From assembly GCA_012800565.1 (NCBI GenBank), contig JAAZIZ010000289.1, positions 1 through 5,183 on the forward strand: DNA of 5,183 nt. Reading direction: 5' to 3'. The translations under genes and the position numbers were made by a program. Below, piece after piece: positions 1 through 5,183 of the stretch. This DNA is from Lentisphaerota bacterium. GTDB taxonomy: Bacteria; Verrucomicrobiota; Lentisphaeria; Oligosphaerales; Oligosphaeraceae. Below the pieces are notes generated by a model that was not told the origin of the DNA, searched no databases, and worked only from the letters and a program-made list of their open reading frames with translations. Position 1 is the first letter of the stretch. The number at the start of each line of letters is the position of its first letter.

Positions 1-34
1 GAGACCGAATGCGTCATGACTCCGCTGTTTGGCT

Positions 35-718
35 TCAGCGGATGAGATTCCCATCCTGCCAGTACTTCCCGTAGGAAGAAAAACTGGGATTGGTATGATA
101 ATATATCCAGATGATGTCACGCCCCGCACCGGAAAATCCCCGGGGCGTGGATAGGACATGTCCACCCTTGCAGAGATAATTTACCTTTCCGGCATGGCGC
201 CAGGCGAACCAGTCAGTATGAGTTACGGTTACATAAGTCCGGTTATTAGTGGTACCGCCTATAATCAGGTCGTTGTAATTATTGGGATTCCAGACTTCCA
301 TCAACAGCATTATATCTGAATCCCGCCGGTTGCTGCCAATAGCCCGCATCCGCGACGAGTTGGCCACATTCTGGTTCATGGCGTAACCGCGGCTGGATGC
401 CTTGCCTTGCAGCAAAGGCTTGCCGGCCGGGCAATGGAAAATCCCGTTGGGAGAAGTTGTCGAGTATCCGACGTATGGCGCAATCATCACGTCCCAGCAG
501 CTGCCCGCAGTTTCCGTGCCATAGCAGGGCAATTCCAGGTATTCATCATGATAGATGTGCATGGCTACTCCGAACTGCTTGAGTTTGTTGATGCAACTGA
601 TCGCCTGGGCCCGCTCCCGGGCTTTGCTCAAGGCCGGCAGCAGCATGGAGGCCAGAACGGCAATAATCGCTATAACCACCAACAACTCAATCAAGGTGAA
701 AAAACGTTCCGTCTTCAT
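35..718 (-). CDS. Pseudopilin-like protein with prepilin-type N-terminal methylation domain and degenerate H-X9-DG motif
   Basis: This 227-residue protein is probably anchored in the inner membrane by its N-terminal helix, like the many short pseudopilins of Lentisphaerae and Planctomycetes; its precise role is unknown. Residues 7-30 form the type IV pilin/type II secretion pseudopilin signature (FTLIELLVVIAIIAVL, then ASMLLPAL), with the conserved Glu at 11 (+5 if cleavage falls before Phe7). It is followed by the family-typical SKARERAQAISCINKLKQ (31-48). The remainder is a globular domain with an FHCPAG segment (94-99) and a C-terminal RHAGKVNYLCKGGHV stretch (174-188). Two points are odd. 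The residue before the cleavage site is Phe6 instead of the usual Gly. The H-X9-DG motif reads H175-X9-G185-G186, with the Asp lost. The start at 718 is supported by an AGAGG ribosome site six bases upstream and by a 4-base ATGA overlap with the regulator's stop, so the two are probably translationally coupled. The TGA stop is at 37-35. Family assignment is firm; function is not. Confidence 0.9.
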   Translation of the reverse strand: MKTERFFTLIELLVVIAIIAVLASMLLPALSKARERAQAISCINKLKQFGVAMHIYHDEYLELPCYGTETAGSCWDVMIAPYVGYSTTSPNGIFHCPAGKPLLQGKASSRGYAMNQNVANSSRMRAIGSNRRDSDIMLLMEVWNPNNYNDLIIGGTTNNRTYVTVTHTDWFAWRHAGKVNYLCKGGHVLSTPRGFSGAGRDIIWIYYHTNPSFSSYGKYWQDGNLIR

Positions 719-1785
719 TTTTCGCCTCTTTTTGCAAATGGATTATTGATAATGGTATAAGGAATAAAGCAAGGGTGCAGCTTAGTGCTGTTGAGCAGCA
801 CCGCCACCGCTGCCGCAATGCCGGAGAAATCCTGCAGTACTGAGGTGATGTCATAACCGGTGTTCAGGCGGGAATCATAATTGTCGAAGTCCGCATAATA
901 CACATCGCGGTTCAGCCTCAGGCCGCTTTCATGTAAGTGCCGCAGCACTGCCCCGGTAAAGCATTTGCTGGGCGAAATGATGCAGGCCGGCGTAGTGCCC
1001 CGAAAGGACAATGCCTGCAACTCGGAGATGTCGGCGATATTGTATTCGGTATACTCACGATGCTTCAGCAGCCTGACATTGACCAGACGATAAAAACGAT
1101 GCCGCTCGGCGCAGGCATCAATAAAACCGGCCTTGCGCAAGGCCGGAACCGACTCAATGTACAAGGGGTCGGCAAATTTCACATCCAGATAGATGATTTC
1201 GCTTTCGGGTGGCAGTTCCCGGAGGAACATATTGGTCAAATCATGCATCGCCTGGCGGTGGTCAGTGGAAACAAAATTATAGCCCGCGAAAGGACGGTTC
1301 AAAGGAATAATCCGCTCGCGATGTTTAAGCGAAACGCTGAGGCTGGCCAGTTCTTCCTCGTTTGAAGGGTTGCTTATGATGTAATCATATTCCCGCAGCA
1401 AATTCGGCTGAGATAATACTTGCGAGGGAGGAAGAATGTCCACTCTGCGGTCATTCAGGAGGTCCTTCAACTGACGGTACATGTCGAGATATTCATATCG
1501 CTGCCGAAGCTGCCCCGGCTGTTCCGCAATATCACTGATGATGGCAACCCGTTGCGCTTGAACCTGAGGAGCCACAAATGTGCCAGTGCGCCGGGAGGCA
1601 ACCAAAAAACGCTCCGCAATCAACTCATTCAAAGCCTTGTCAAGCGTAACGCGAGTCGTATCGTAACGCTTCAATAACTCAGTGCGGACAGGTAGCTTGT
1701 CCCCAGGCTGAAGACGACCCGCGAGAATTTCATTCAATACCGATTGCTTAATGTATTGATATTTAGGAAGTTTGCTGGAAGACAT
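715..1785 (-). CDS. GntR-family transcriptional regulator with LacI/GalR-like effector domain
   Basis: This is a cytoplasmic DNA-binding regulator, probably sensing a sugar or glycan breakdown product. With the start chosen here it has 356 residues; an in-frame ATG at 1798-1800 would add MKGFF. In the longer numbering, residues 13-77 are a typical GntR winged helix-turn-helix: YQYIKQSVLNEILAGRL, PGDKLPVRTELLKRY, the recognition-helix region DTTRVTLDKALNEL, and the wing RRTGTFVAP. Residues about 84-355 resemble the periplasmic-binding-protein fold of LacI/GalR effector domains, beginning RVAIISD, with a late YYADFDNYDS segment and a C-terminal PCFIPYTIINNPF stretch. This matches the AraR-type GntR/LacI architecture, but sequence alone does not reveal the ligand. 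The start at 1785 is preferred because AAAGGA lies six bases upstream of it. The upstream ATG has no ribosome site and would leave only about six bases of leader from the predicted promoter. The gene is first in an operon with the pseudopilin, and palindromic sites at its promoter suggest autoregulation (inference). Confidence 0.92.
   Translation of the reverse strand: MSSSKLPKYQYIKQSVLNEILAGRLQPGDKLPVRTELLKRYDTTRVTLDKALNELIAERFLVASRRTGTFVAPQVQAQRVAIISDIAEQPGQLRQRYEYLDMYRQLKDLLNDRRVDILPPSQVLSQPNLLREYDYIISNPSNEEELASLSVSLKHRERIIPLNRPFAGYNFVSTDHRQAMHDLTNMFLRELPPESEIIYLDVKFADPLYIESVPALRKAGFIDACAERHRFYRLVNVRLLKHREYTEYNIADISELQALSFRGTTPACIISPSKCFTGAVLRHLHESGLRLNRDVYYADFDNYDSRLNTGYDITSVLQDFSGIAAAVAVLLNSTKLHPCFIPYTIINNPFAKRGEK
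725..729 (-). promoter_or_regulatory. Ribosome binding site of the pseudopilin gene inside the regulator gene
   Basis: AGAGG (729-725, minus strand) sits six bases before the ATG at 718-716 and lies within the last codons of the regulator (KRGEK). With the ATGA overlap of start and stop, this layout favours re-initiation by ribosomes finishing the regulator, i.e. translational coupling. Confidence 0.7.
1127..1146. repeat. Perfect 20-bp palindrome inside the regulator gene
   Basis: CCGGCCTTGC (1127-1136) is followed directly by its reverse complement GCAAGGCCGG (1137-1146), with no loop. It lies in the effector-domain part of the regulator, coding for PALRKAG around residues 219-225 of the longer form. 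It could be a chance product of GC-rich codons or a protein binding site; nothing else in the sequence decides between these. Confidence 0.5.
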
Positions 1786-1791
1786 AAAAAA

Positions 1792-1797
1792 TCCTTT
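1792..1797 (-). promoter_or_regulatory. Ribosome binding site that decides the regulator start
   Basis: AAAGGA on the minus strand (1797-1792) precedes the ATG at 1785-1783 by six T residues, a near-ideal spacing. The alternative ATG at 1800-1798 lies upstream of this site and has no purine-rich site of its own, so the annotated start should be at 1785. Confidence 0.75.
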
Positions 1798-1805
1798 CAT
1801 TGGAA

Positions 1806-1851
1806 TAGTCTAAATATATAAATGATTTTTTATTTGTCAAATAGACTAGTC
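1806..1851. promoter_or_regulatory. Operator-like palindromic sites flanking the regulator promoter
   Basis: The 8-bp perfect palindrome GACTAGTC (1844-1851) lies just upstream of the -35 box. A 7-base inverted pair, TAGTCTA (1806-1812) and TAGACTA (1842-1848), brackets the -35 and -10 elements, with one member at the expected transcription start. GntR regulators usually bind short palindromes at their own promoters, so these are good candidates for autoregulatory operators. That is inference from position and symmetry; no binding site of this particular regulator is known to me. Confidence 0.4.
1813..1840 (-). promoter_or_regulatory. Sigma70-type promoter of the regulator-pseudopilin operon
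   Basis: On the minus strand a perfect -35 box TTGACA (1840-1835) is followed, after 16 bases of AT-rich spacer, by the -10 box TATATT (1818-1813), which matches TATAAT at five of six positions. Transcription would start near 1806, giving a leader of about 20 bases to the ATG at 1785. This fits the downstream ATG better than the one at 1800. The 9-bp tandem array lies just upstream of the -35 box, where UP elements or activators would bind. Confidence 0.72.
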
Positions 1852-1859
1852 AAAATAGC

Positions 1860-1980
1860 GGACAAGTCGGACAAGTCGGACAAGTCGGACAAGTCGGACA
1901 AGTCGGACAAGTCGGACAAGTCGGACAAGTCGGACAAGTCGGACAAGTCAGACAAGTCGGACAAGTCGGACAAGTCGGAC
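1860..1980. repeat. 13-copy tandem array of the 9-bp unit GGACAAGTC
   Basis: Thirteen complete copies of GGACAAGTC run from 1860 to 1976, followed by a partial GGAC. All are identical except copy 11 (1950-1958), which begins with A instead of G. Each unit contains the near-palindrome GAC-AA-GTC. The array starts 19 bases upstream of the predicted -35 box of the regulator operon and lies in the non-coding gap after the DUF4838 terminator. Such a homogeneous array implies recent expansion or active homogenisation by slippage or unequal recombination, so its copy number probably varies between strains (inference). The 9-bp period keeps reading frames open and makes an artificial Lys-Ser-Asp repeat on the plus strand, which I do not regard as a gene. 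Confidence 0.97.
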
Positions 1981-2055
1981 GGGGAGGAAGACGATACCTG
2001 TACTCGCCCCCCTGTGAAATCTTTCTTTTTTCTTGAGGAATTCCTGTAAAATCAC

Positions 2056-2099
2056 AAAAAACCCGCAGAGCAGCAGCATTGCGGCGCTGCTCTGCGGGT
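2056..2099 (-). terminator. Rho-independent terminator of the DUF4838 gene
   Basis: A perfect 14-bp inverted repeat pairs 2061-2074 (ACCCGCAGAGCAGC) with 2086-2099 (GCTGCTCTGCGGGT) around an 11-base loop. Read on the minus strand, the GC-rich hairpin is followed at once by six T residues (2061-2056), the last stem base pair included, and then a T-rich stretch. It lies 40 bases past the DUF4838 stop codon, where a terminator of that gene should be. On the plus strand no T-run follows the stem, so it should act in one direction only. It separates DUF4838 transcription from the regulator operon. Confidence 0.93.
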
Positions 2100-2138
2100 G
2101 TCTAAGCTCCGGCAAGTCCGGATCGAAAGGAAGTAAAG

Positions 2139-4715
2139 TTATTCGAACTGTCCCTCACCGAAAGAATCGCGGTCGTGGAAAGACATTGATTCGAGGCAAG
2201 GCGACCAGAGTGAAAGCTCAACCTCACGATTGGCGCGGTTATGCGCACCACGCCCGAGGTTCATGGTCCAAGTAGTTCCTGACGATGGGGTCTTGCAGTT
2301 CAAGGTCGCAAACGGAATCTTGAACAGCGCATACCATTTCTCATCCTTGACCAGCGTCTGATATTCCCAGTCGCCATCCCAGGACACATCGGCTTTGTTG
2401 AACATCGGATGGATGGGATCGGTAATCATCCCGACGGCCGAATCATAAAATGAATTGGGCAGAGGATTGATGATGAAATGGTAGTATTGTTCCCGGCTGC
2501 CGGCAGGATCAAGGACGACTTCCAGGGAATCCTGGCGCCAGGCACAACCATCCCTGCCGACCGCATTATGCTGTATGGGGTCCTTGAGGTCCGACTCAAT
2601 CCCTATATACAAATTTTGGTCGTCATAGATGACCTTGAAGCGCGTCTGAGCCCGAATCGGCCCCAACTGAATGCCGTTAAGTTCCTGCCAGGAGGCAGAA
2701 GCCCAGGCACCGCTGCTGAAATCCGTCGCCGACACCGCTCCCTGGGCCCGCTTGATCTGCATCTTGCGCACTCCGGCACCAGGCAGAATCTTCTTCTCTC
2801 TCAGGAGGCTGGTATTCCAGGTCAGCGGCGCGTCGATAGGTGCGGAGAGGCGCCCGTTGCGGGCCATCACATCGCGTGGAGCAGCAGATACGTACTGCAC
2901 TTCCCGCCAACCGGGAATTGATTTCTTGCGGCCCTTTTCATCAAAATACGAATCAAGCAGGGCATTGCGTTCATCCAGGTGCTGAGCCAGGACATTGAAC
3001 AGCTCCCAGCAGGGCTGGGTGCGATAAGCGTTGTATAAATGCAGGATATTGGCCAGGTTCTTGAGATAATCGAACTCGACCCGCACTGCCAGCAGCCGCG
3101 TCTTGACTTTCTCGTTCTGAACCATTTTCTCCGCCGCAGACAAGTTCCTTTCCATCACCGCGAGCACCTCCGGGGTGTACATGGCAGCGATAATCACCCG
3201 GGGATTCTTAGGCAGGGGGGCGGCTCCCGGCAGGGCCGTTTCATCCAGTTCGCTCTCAGGCAGGAAAGAGCTCTTGCTGTCCTGCCCCTGCAGACGGGAA
3301 TACATCTCCAGGCGCTCATGCATGGCAGCAAAGAAAGCACGCATCGGGCTATATGCCTCAGCAAAGGCCCGGCGATAATAATCATCTTCCAGCTGCTGGT
3401 AATTCTGGCTGCTGTCCTCCAGCATTTTACCATAGACATAGTATGCCGGTCCCTCCAGCGCCGGCAGTTCGCCGTGACCACAGCGATAAATCCCGCGCAC
3501 GCCTTTGTCCATGAACAGCCGGACCTGTTCGGCGCAGAAGCGCGGTGTACGCTTGGGGGTCAGGCCGGTGATTTGGTACCAGCCCCAGTTGTAGATGTAA
3601 ACCATAAAGCCATGCGGTACAGTGATGGCCTTCCACTTCTCAAAAAATGCCGGCGTATAGCGGCACAGCTCGATCATCACGTTCGGGGGAAAGCTGGTGA
3701 AAGTTGTCGGGATGTCAGAATTGGGCGGATAGCAGATGATCAGCATCTTCTTGTCCGGGTACTCTTTATAGAGCCGTTCCGCCAAAGAGCGGTGCAGAAT
3801 CCAGGTCTTCTCGCCAAAATCCTCCACTCCGCCGAACTTTTTGCATTCTTCGCAACAGCAGGCGACATATCCGTCAGTCTGGGCGACCTCGATCATGCCG
3901 GCACCGGCCTGCAGCTGCTTCACCGCTTCAGCATAAATCAGCTCCTGGACTTCGGGGTTGGAGATGCAGAGATGATTGCCGGTAGTATCGCGCTGGCCGG
4001 AAGCTGACATAATAAAATACTCCGGATGGCTCTGGGCGTATTTTTCTTTCGGCACGGCAGAGTAGTAGGAATGTCCGCCGTAGGTCTGGATTTCGCCCGG
4101 GCCGTAGTCGTTGATGGCGTAATCATACAGCATCGTGGCATGGCGCCCGCTGGAGAAAATCAGCTTCGGCACCACTGCCCGGTTCAGACTGTCCGGAATC
4201 TCAACCGAGGTCAGAGGCAAAAAGTCAATGCCGACCGCACCGGGCTGCAGAAAACGAACCTGCAGGAAGTCTTCCATAAATACCGTCAGAGCTTTCAGAG
4301 AGCCCAAAATATAGCTGCGGTAGTTGTTGGACGGCTCGGTGCTGCCGAAACGATGCCGGTCATTGCCGACCAAAAAAACGTTGCCGTTGCGCTCCGCTAT
4401 CAGACCGGAAAAATCCTTCAGCTCCGCGAATTTCAGGCCGGCCTGCCGTGCAGCTGCAGTCTGGCCGATAAAAATGGCCGGCAGGCTCGCATCCCGCTTG
4501 CTCTCGTTGACAATCGGGAACTTCAGCCCAAGCGACTCAGCAAAAGCCTGCTGCAGCACTGTCGCCCCTTGCCGCAAATGCGTGTGTATGCCGGCGTTGG
4601 GACAACTGTCCGGCAACACAATCTGGTAGCGTGAATCAGCATTGAACACCAAAGCCCGTAACTGTGGCAGCGTCAAAAAAAACGCCCCGAAAAGCAATAG
4701 ACATAATTTCCGCAT
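2139..4715 (-). CDS. Secreted DUF4838 protein with GH20-like N-terminal domain and C-terminal CBM9-like domain
   Basis: This is probably an extracytoplasmic glycan-active protein; DUF4838 proteins are related to glycoside hydrolases, but no activity can be assigned from sequence. Numbering is from the upstream ATG at 4721 (860 aa). Residues 3-23 are a signal peptide (RKLCLLLFGAFFLTLP, possible cleavage after Ala23, no lipobox). Residues about 28-178 resemble the GH20/GH67-type N-terminal alpha/beta domain, including AIFIG and the VFMEDFLQVRFLQPG segment. Residues about 185-470 are the DUF4838 barrel, with HPEYF (232-236), a cysteine cluster after TDG (C288, C289, C290, C293) and the closing YYVYGKMLED helix (427-436). 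Residues 510-600 look helical. Residues about 660-860 match a CBM9-like sugar-binding fold: W728 and DSLEVVLDP (731-739), WYALFKIPF (796-804), WTMNLGR (818-824), SLWSP (837-841) and the C-terminal SFGEGQF. The start at 4715 sits nine bases from AGGAG; the ATG at 4721 is only three bases away. It appears to be a single-gene unit ending in a strong terminator. Confidence 0.9.
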   Translation of the reverse strand: MRKLCLLLFGAFFLTLPQLRALVFNADSRYQIVLPDSCPNAGIHTHLRQGATVLQQAFAESLGLKFPIVNESKRDASLPAIFIGQTAAARQAGLKFAELKDFSGLIAERNGNVFLVGNDRHRFGSTEPSNNYRSYILGSLKALTVFMEDFLQVRFLQPGAVGIDFLPLTSVEIPDSLNRAVVPKLIFSSGRHATMLYDYAINDYGPGEIQTYGGHSYYSAVPKEKYAQSHPEYFIMSASGQRDTTGNHLCISNPEVQELIYAEAVKQLQAGAGMIEVAQTDGYVACCCEECKKFGGVEDFGEKTWILHRSLAERLYKEYPDKKMLIICYPPNSDIPTTFTSFPPNVMIELCRYTPAFFEKWKAITVPHGFMVYIYNWGWYQITGLTPKRTPRFCAEQVRLFMDKGVRGIYRCGHGELPALEGPAYYVYGKMLEDSSQNYQQLEDDYYRRAFAEAYSPMRAFFAAMHERLEMYSRLQGQDSKSSFLPESELDETALPGAAPLPKNPRVIIAAMYTPEVLAVMERNLSAAEKMVQNEKVKTRLLAVRVEFDYLKNLANILHLYNAYRTQPCWELFNVLAQHLDERNALLDSYFDEKGRKKSIPGWREVQYVSAAPRDVMARNGRLSAPIDAPLTWNTSLLREKKILPGAGVRKMQIKRAQGAVSATDFSSGAWASASWQELNGIQLGPIRAQTRFKVIYDDQNLYIGIESDLKDPIQHNAVGRDGCAWRQDSLEVVLDPAGSREQYYHFIINPLPNSFYDSAVGMITDPIHPMFNKADVSWDGDWEYQTLVKDEKWYALFKIPFATLNCKTPSSGTTWTMNLGRGAHNRANREVELSLWSPCLESMSFHDRDSFGEGQFE

Positions 4716-4724
4716 CGCCATTTT

Positions 4725-4729
4725 CTCCT
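4725..4729 (-). promoter_or_regulatory. Ribosome binding site of the DUF4838 gene
   Basis: AGGAG (4729-4725, minus strand) is nine bases from the ATG at 4715 and three bases from the ATG at 4721. The first spacing is usual and the second unusually short, so the start at 4715 (MRKLCLLL) is preferred. The choice changes only two residues before the signal peptide. Confidence 0.65.
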
Positions 4730-4791
4730 GTTCCTGCAGTGAATTTAGGAAAAATCAACCAGCCAACAAACTAAACTCGACGAATGCAAAT

Positions 4792-4819
4792 AGTATATCC
4801 CCGGATAATTTTTTTACAA
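4792..4819 (-). promoter_or_regulatory. Candidate promoter of the DUF4838 gene
   Basis: On the minus strand a -35-like TTGTAA (4819-4814, four of six matches to TTGACA) is followed after 16 bases by TATACT (4797-4792, five of six matches to TATAAT). Transcription would begin near 4785, leaving a leader of about 70 bases. The site is weaker than the regulator promoter, so activation or another promoter further upstream is possible. No copy of the GACTAGTC site is seen here. Confidence 0.45.
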
Positions 4820-4870
4820 GCCAAACGGAAACAGGGAAAAATAAATGGACAGTAGAGCGGCGGGCAGCAG

Positions 4871-4927
4871 GACAATGGGACCAGCAAGCTAAAATCGCAC
4901 ATCACATTGTCCCATTATCCCATTGTC
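4871..4927. repeat. 10-bp inverted repeat at the inner edge of the large array
   Basis: GACAATGGGA (4871-4880) and TCCCATTGTC (4918-4927) are perfect reverse complements with 37 bases between them. The right arm belongs to a short run of degenerate units (CATTGTCCC, ATTATCCC, ATTGTCGC; 4905-4929) that grades into the CCCATACGT array. The left arm is thus an inverted, detached copy of such a unit. No T-run follows on either strand, so it does not look like a terminator. It may be an old array boundary or a weak hairpin. Confidence 0.55.
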
Positions 4928-4930
4928 GCA

Positions 4931-5183
4931 CCTATACGTCCCCTGCGTCCCATGCCCATACGTCACCTGCGTCCCATACGTCCCCTGTGTCCCATGCCCA
5001 TACGTCCCCTGCGTCCCATACCCCTACATCCCCTACGTCCCATGCCCATACGTCCTATACGTCCCCATACGTCCCATACGTCCTATGCCCCTACATCCAC
5101 TACGTCCTATGCCCATACGTCCCATACGTCACCATACGTCCCATACGTCCTATGCCCATACGTCCCATACGTCCCATACGTCC
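4931..5183. repeat. Higher-order array of CCCATACGT-type 9-bp units upstream of the DUF4838 gene
   Basis: The stretch is built almost entirely from degenerate 9-bp units around CCCATACGT (variants CCCCTGCGT, CCTATACGT, CACCTGCGT, CCCCTACGT), sometimes 10 bp. These are interspersed with 15-bp units of the type CCCATGCCCATACGT starting at 4949, 4991, 5015, 5039, 5082, 5106 and 5149. The spacings between the 15-bp units are 42, 24, 24, 43, 24 and 43 bases. The array therefore has a second level of about 67 bp (15-9-10-9-15-9), clearest when 5039-5105 is compared with 5106-5172. It runs off the right edge. Every unit carries an ACGT-like core. I see no gene, spacer pattern or promoter in it. Its function is unknown. 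Confidence 0.93.

Noticed and set aside
1..17. Start of a third operon gene, ATG at 17-15 on the minus strand
   Set aside because: Only five codons fit before the window edge, and the GGAG upstream is just two bases from the ATG, too close for a normal ribosome site. The operon may still continue to the left.
121..163. Inverted pair GCCCCG/CGGGGC and palindrome GGACATGTCC inside the pseudopilin gene
   Set aside because: The arms are short, lie in coding sequence, and have no T-run or promoter context. They are readily explained by chance.
1981..2031. Plus-strand terminator from a G-rich run, a C-rich run and a T-rich tract
   Set aside because: GGGGAGG and CCCCCCT do not pair beyond four G-C pairs, the loop would be over 20 bases, and no plus-strand gene ends here.
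2036..2045. 10-bp palindrome AGGAATTCCT
   Set aside because: It is short, in a non-coding gap beyond the terminator, and has no partner copy or positional link to a promoter.
1822..2049. Plus-strand open frame encoding a Lys-Ser-Asp repeat protein of 75 aa
   Set aside because: The frame is open only because a 9-bp repeat without stops translates to a 3-residue repeat. There is no ribosome site before its ATG, and its start lies inside the promoter of the opposite-strand regulator operon.
3039..4007. Long plus-strand open frame of 322 aa opposite the DUF4838 gene
   Set aside because: It is fully antisense to a gene with clear domain matches, shows no recognisable motif, and long antisense frames are common in GC-rich coding sequence.
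4931..5183. CRISPR array
   Set aside because: Units are 9-15 bp and contiguous, with no unique spacers and no repeats of 23 bp or more separated by constant-length spacers. No cas gene is present.

Overview
The window most likely comes from a Lentisphaerae/Victivallales-type bacterium, or a close relative in the Planctomycetes-Verrucomicrobia-Chlamydiae group. I infer this from three gene types whose combination I associate with that lineage: a secreted DUF4838 protein with a C-terminal CBM9-like domain, a GntR regulator with a sugar-sensor-like effector domain, and a short pseudopilin-like protein starting with the FTLIELLVVIAIIA signature and carrying an H-X9-DG-like motif. No rRNA or other taxonomic marker is present, so the placement is an inference.

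All three convincing genes are on the minus strand. In order of transcription (right to left): (1) positions 5183-4716 are a non-coding leader region. It holds a long, higher-order array of about 9-bp units (4931-5183), a short inverted repeat at the array's inner edge, and a candidate sigma70-type promoter (4792-4819). (2) 4715-2139 encodes a secreted DUF4838 protein of about 858 aa, closed by a strong intrinsic terminator (2056-2099). (3) 2055-1786 is a second intergenic region with a near-perfect 13-copy 9-bp tandem array (1860-1980) directly upstream of a very good promoter (1813-1840), which is flanked by palindromic operator-like sites. (4) 1785-715 encodes a GntR-family regulator, and its stop codon overlaps (ATGA) the start of (5) a pseudopilin-like protein at 718-35. 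The regulator-pseudopilin operon has no terminator in the window and may continue off the left edge.

How the genes may work together (inference): the DUF4838 protein would act outside the cytoplasm on a glycan, and the regulator would sense a sugar-like ligand and control its own operon and possibly neighbouring carbohydrate genes. The pseudopilin would be an envelope-anchored protein made in fixed ratio with the regulator. The strong terminator suggests that the DUF4838 gene and the regulator operon are separate transcription units.

I see no RNA gene, mobile element, CRISPR array or defence system. The least explained parts are the two 9-bp-period arrays, each lying just upstream of a promoter, and the translational coupling of a transcription factor to a pseudopilin.
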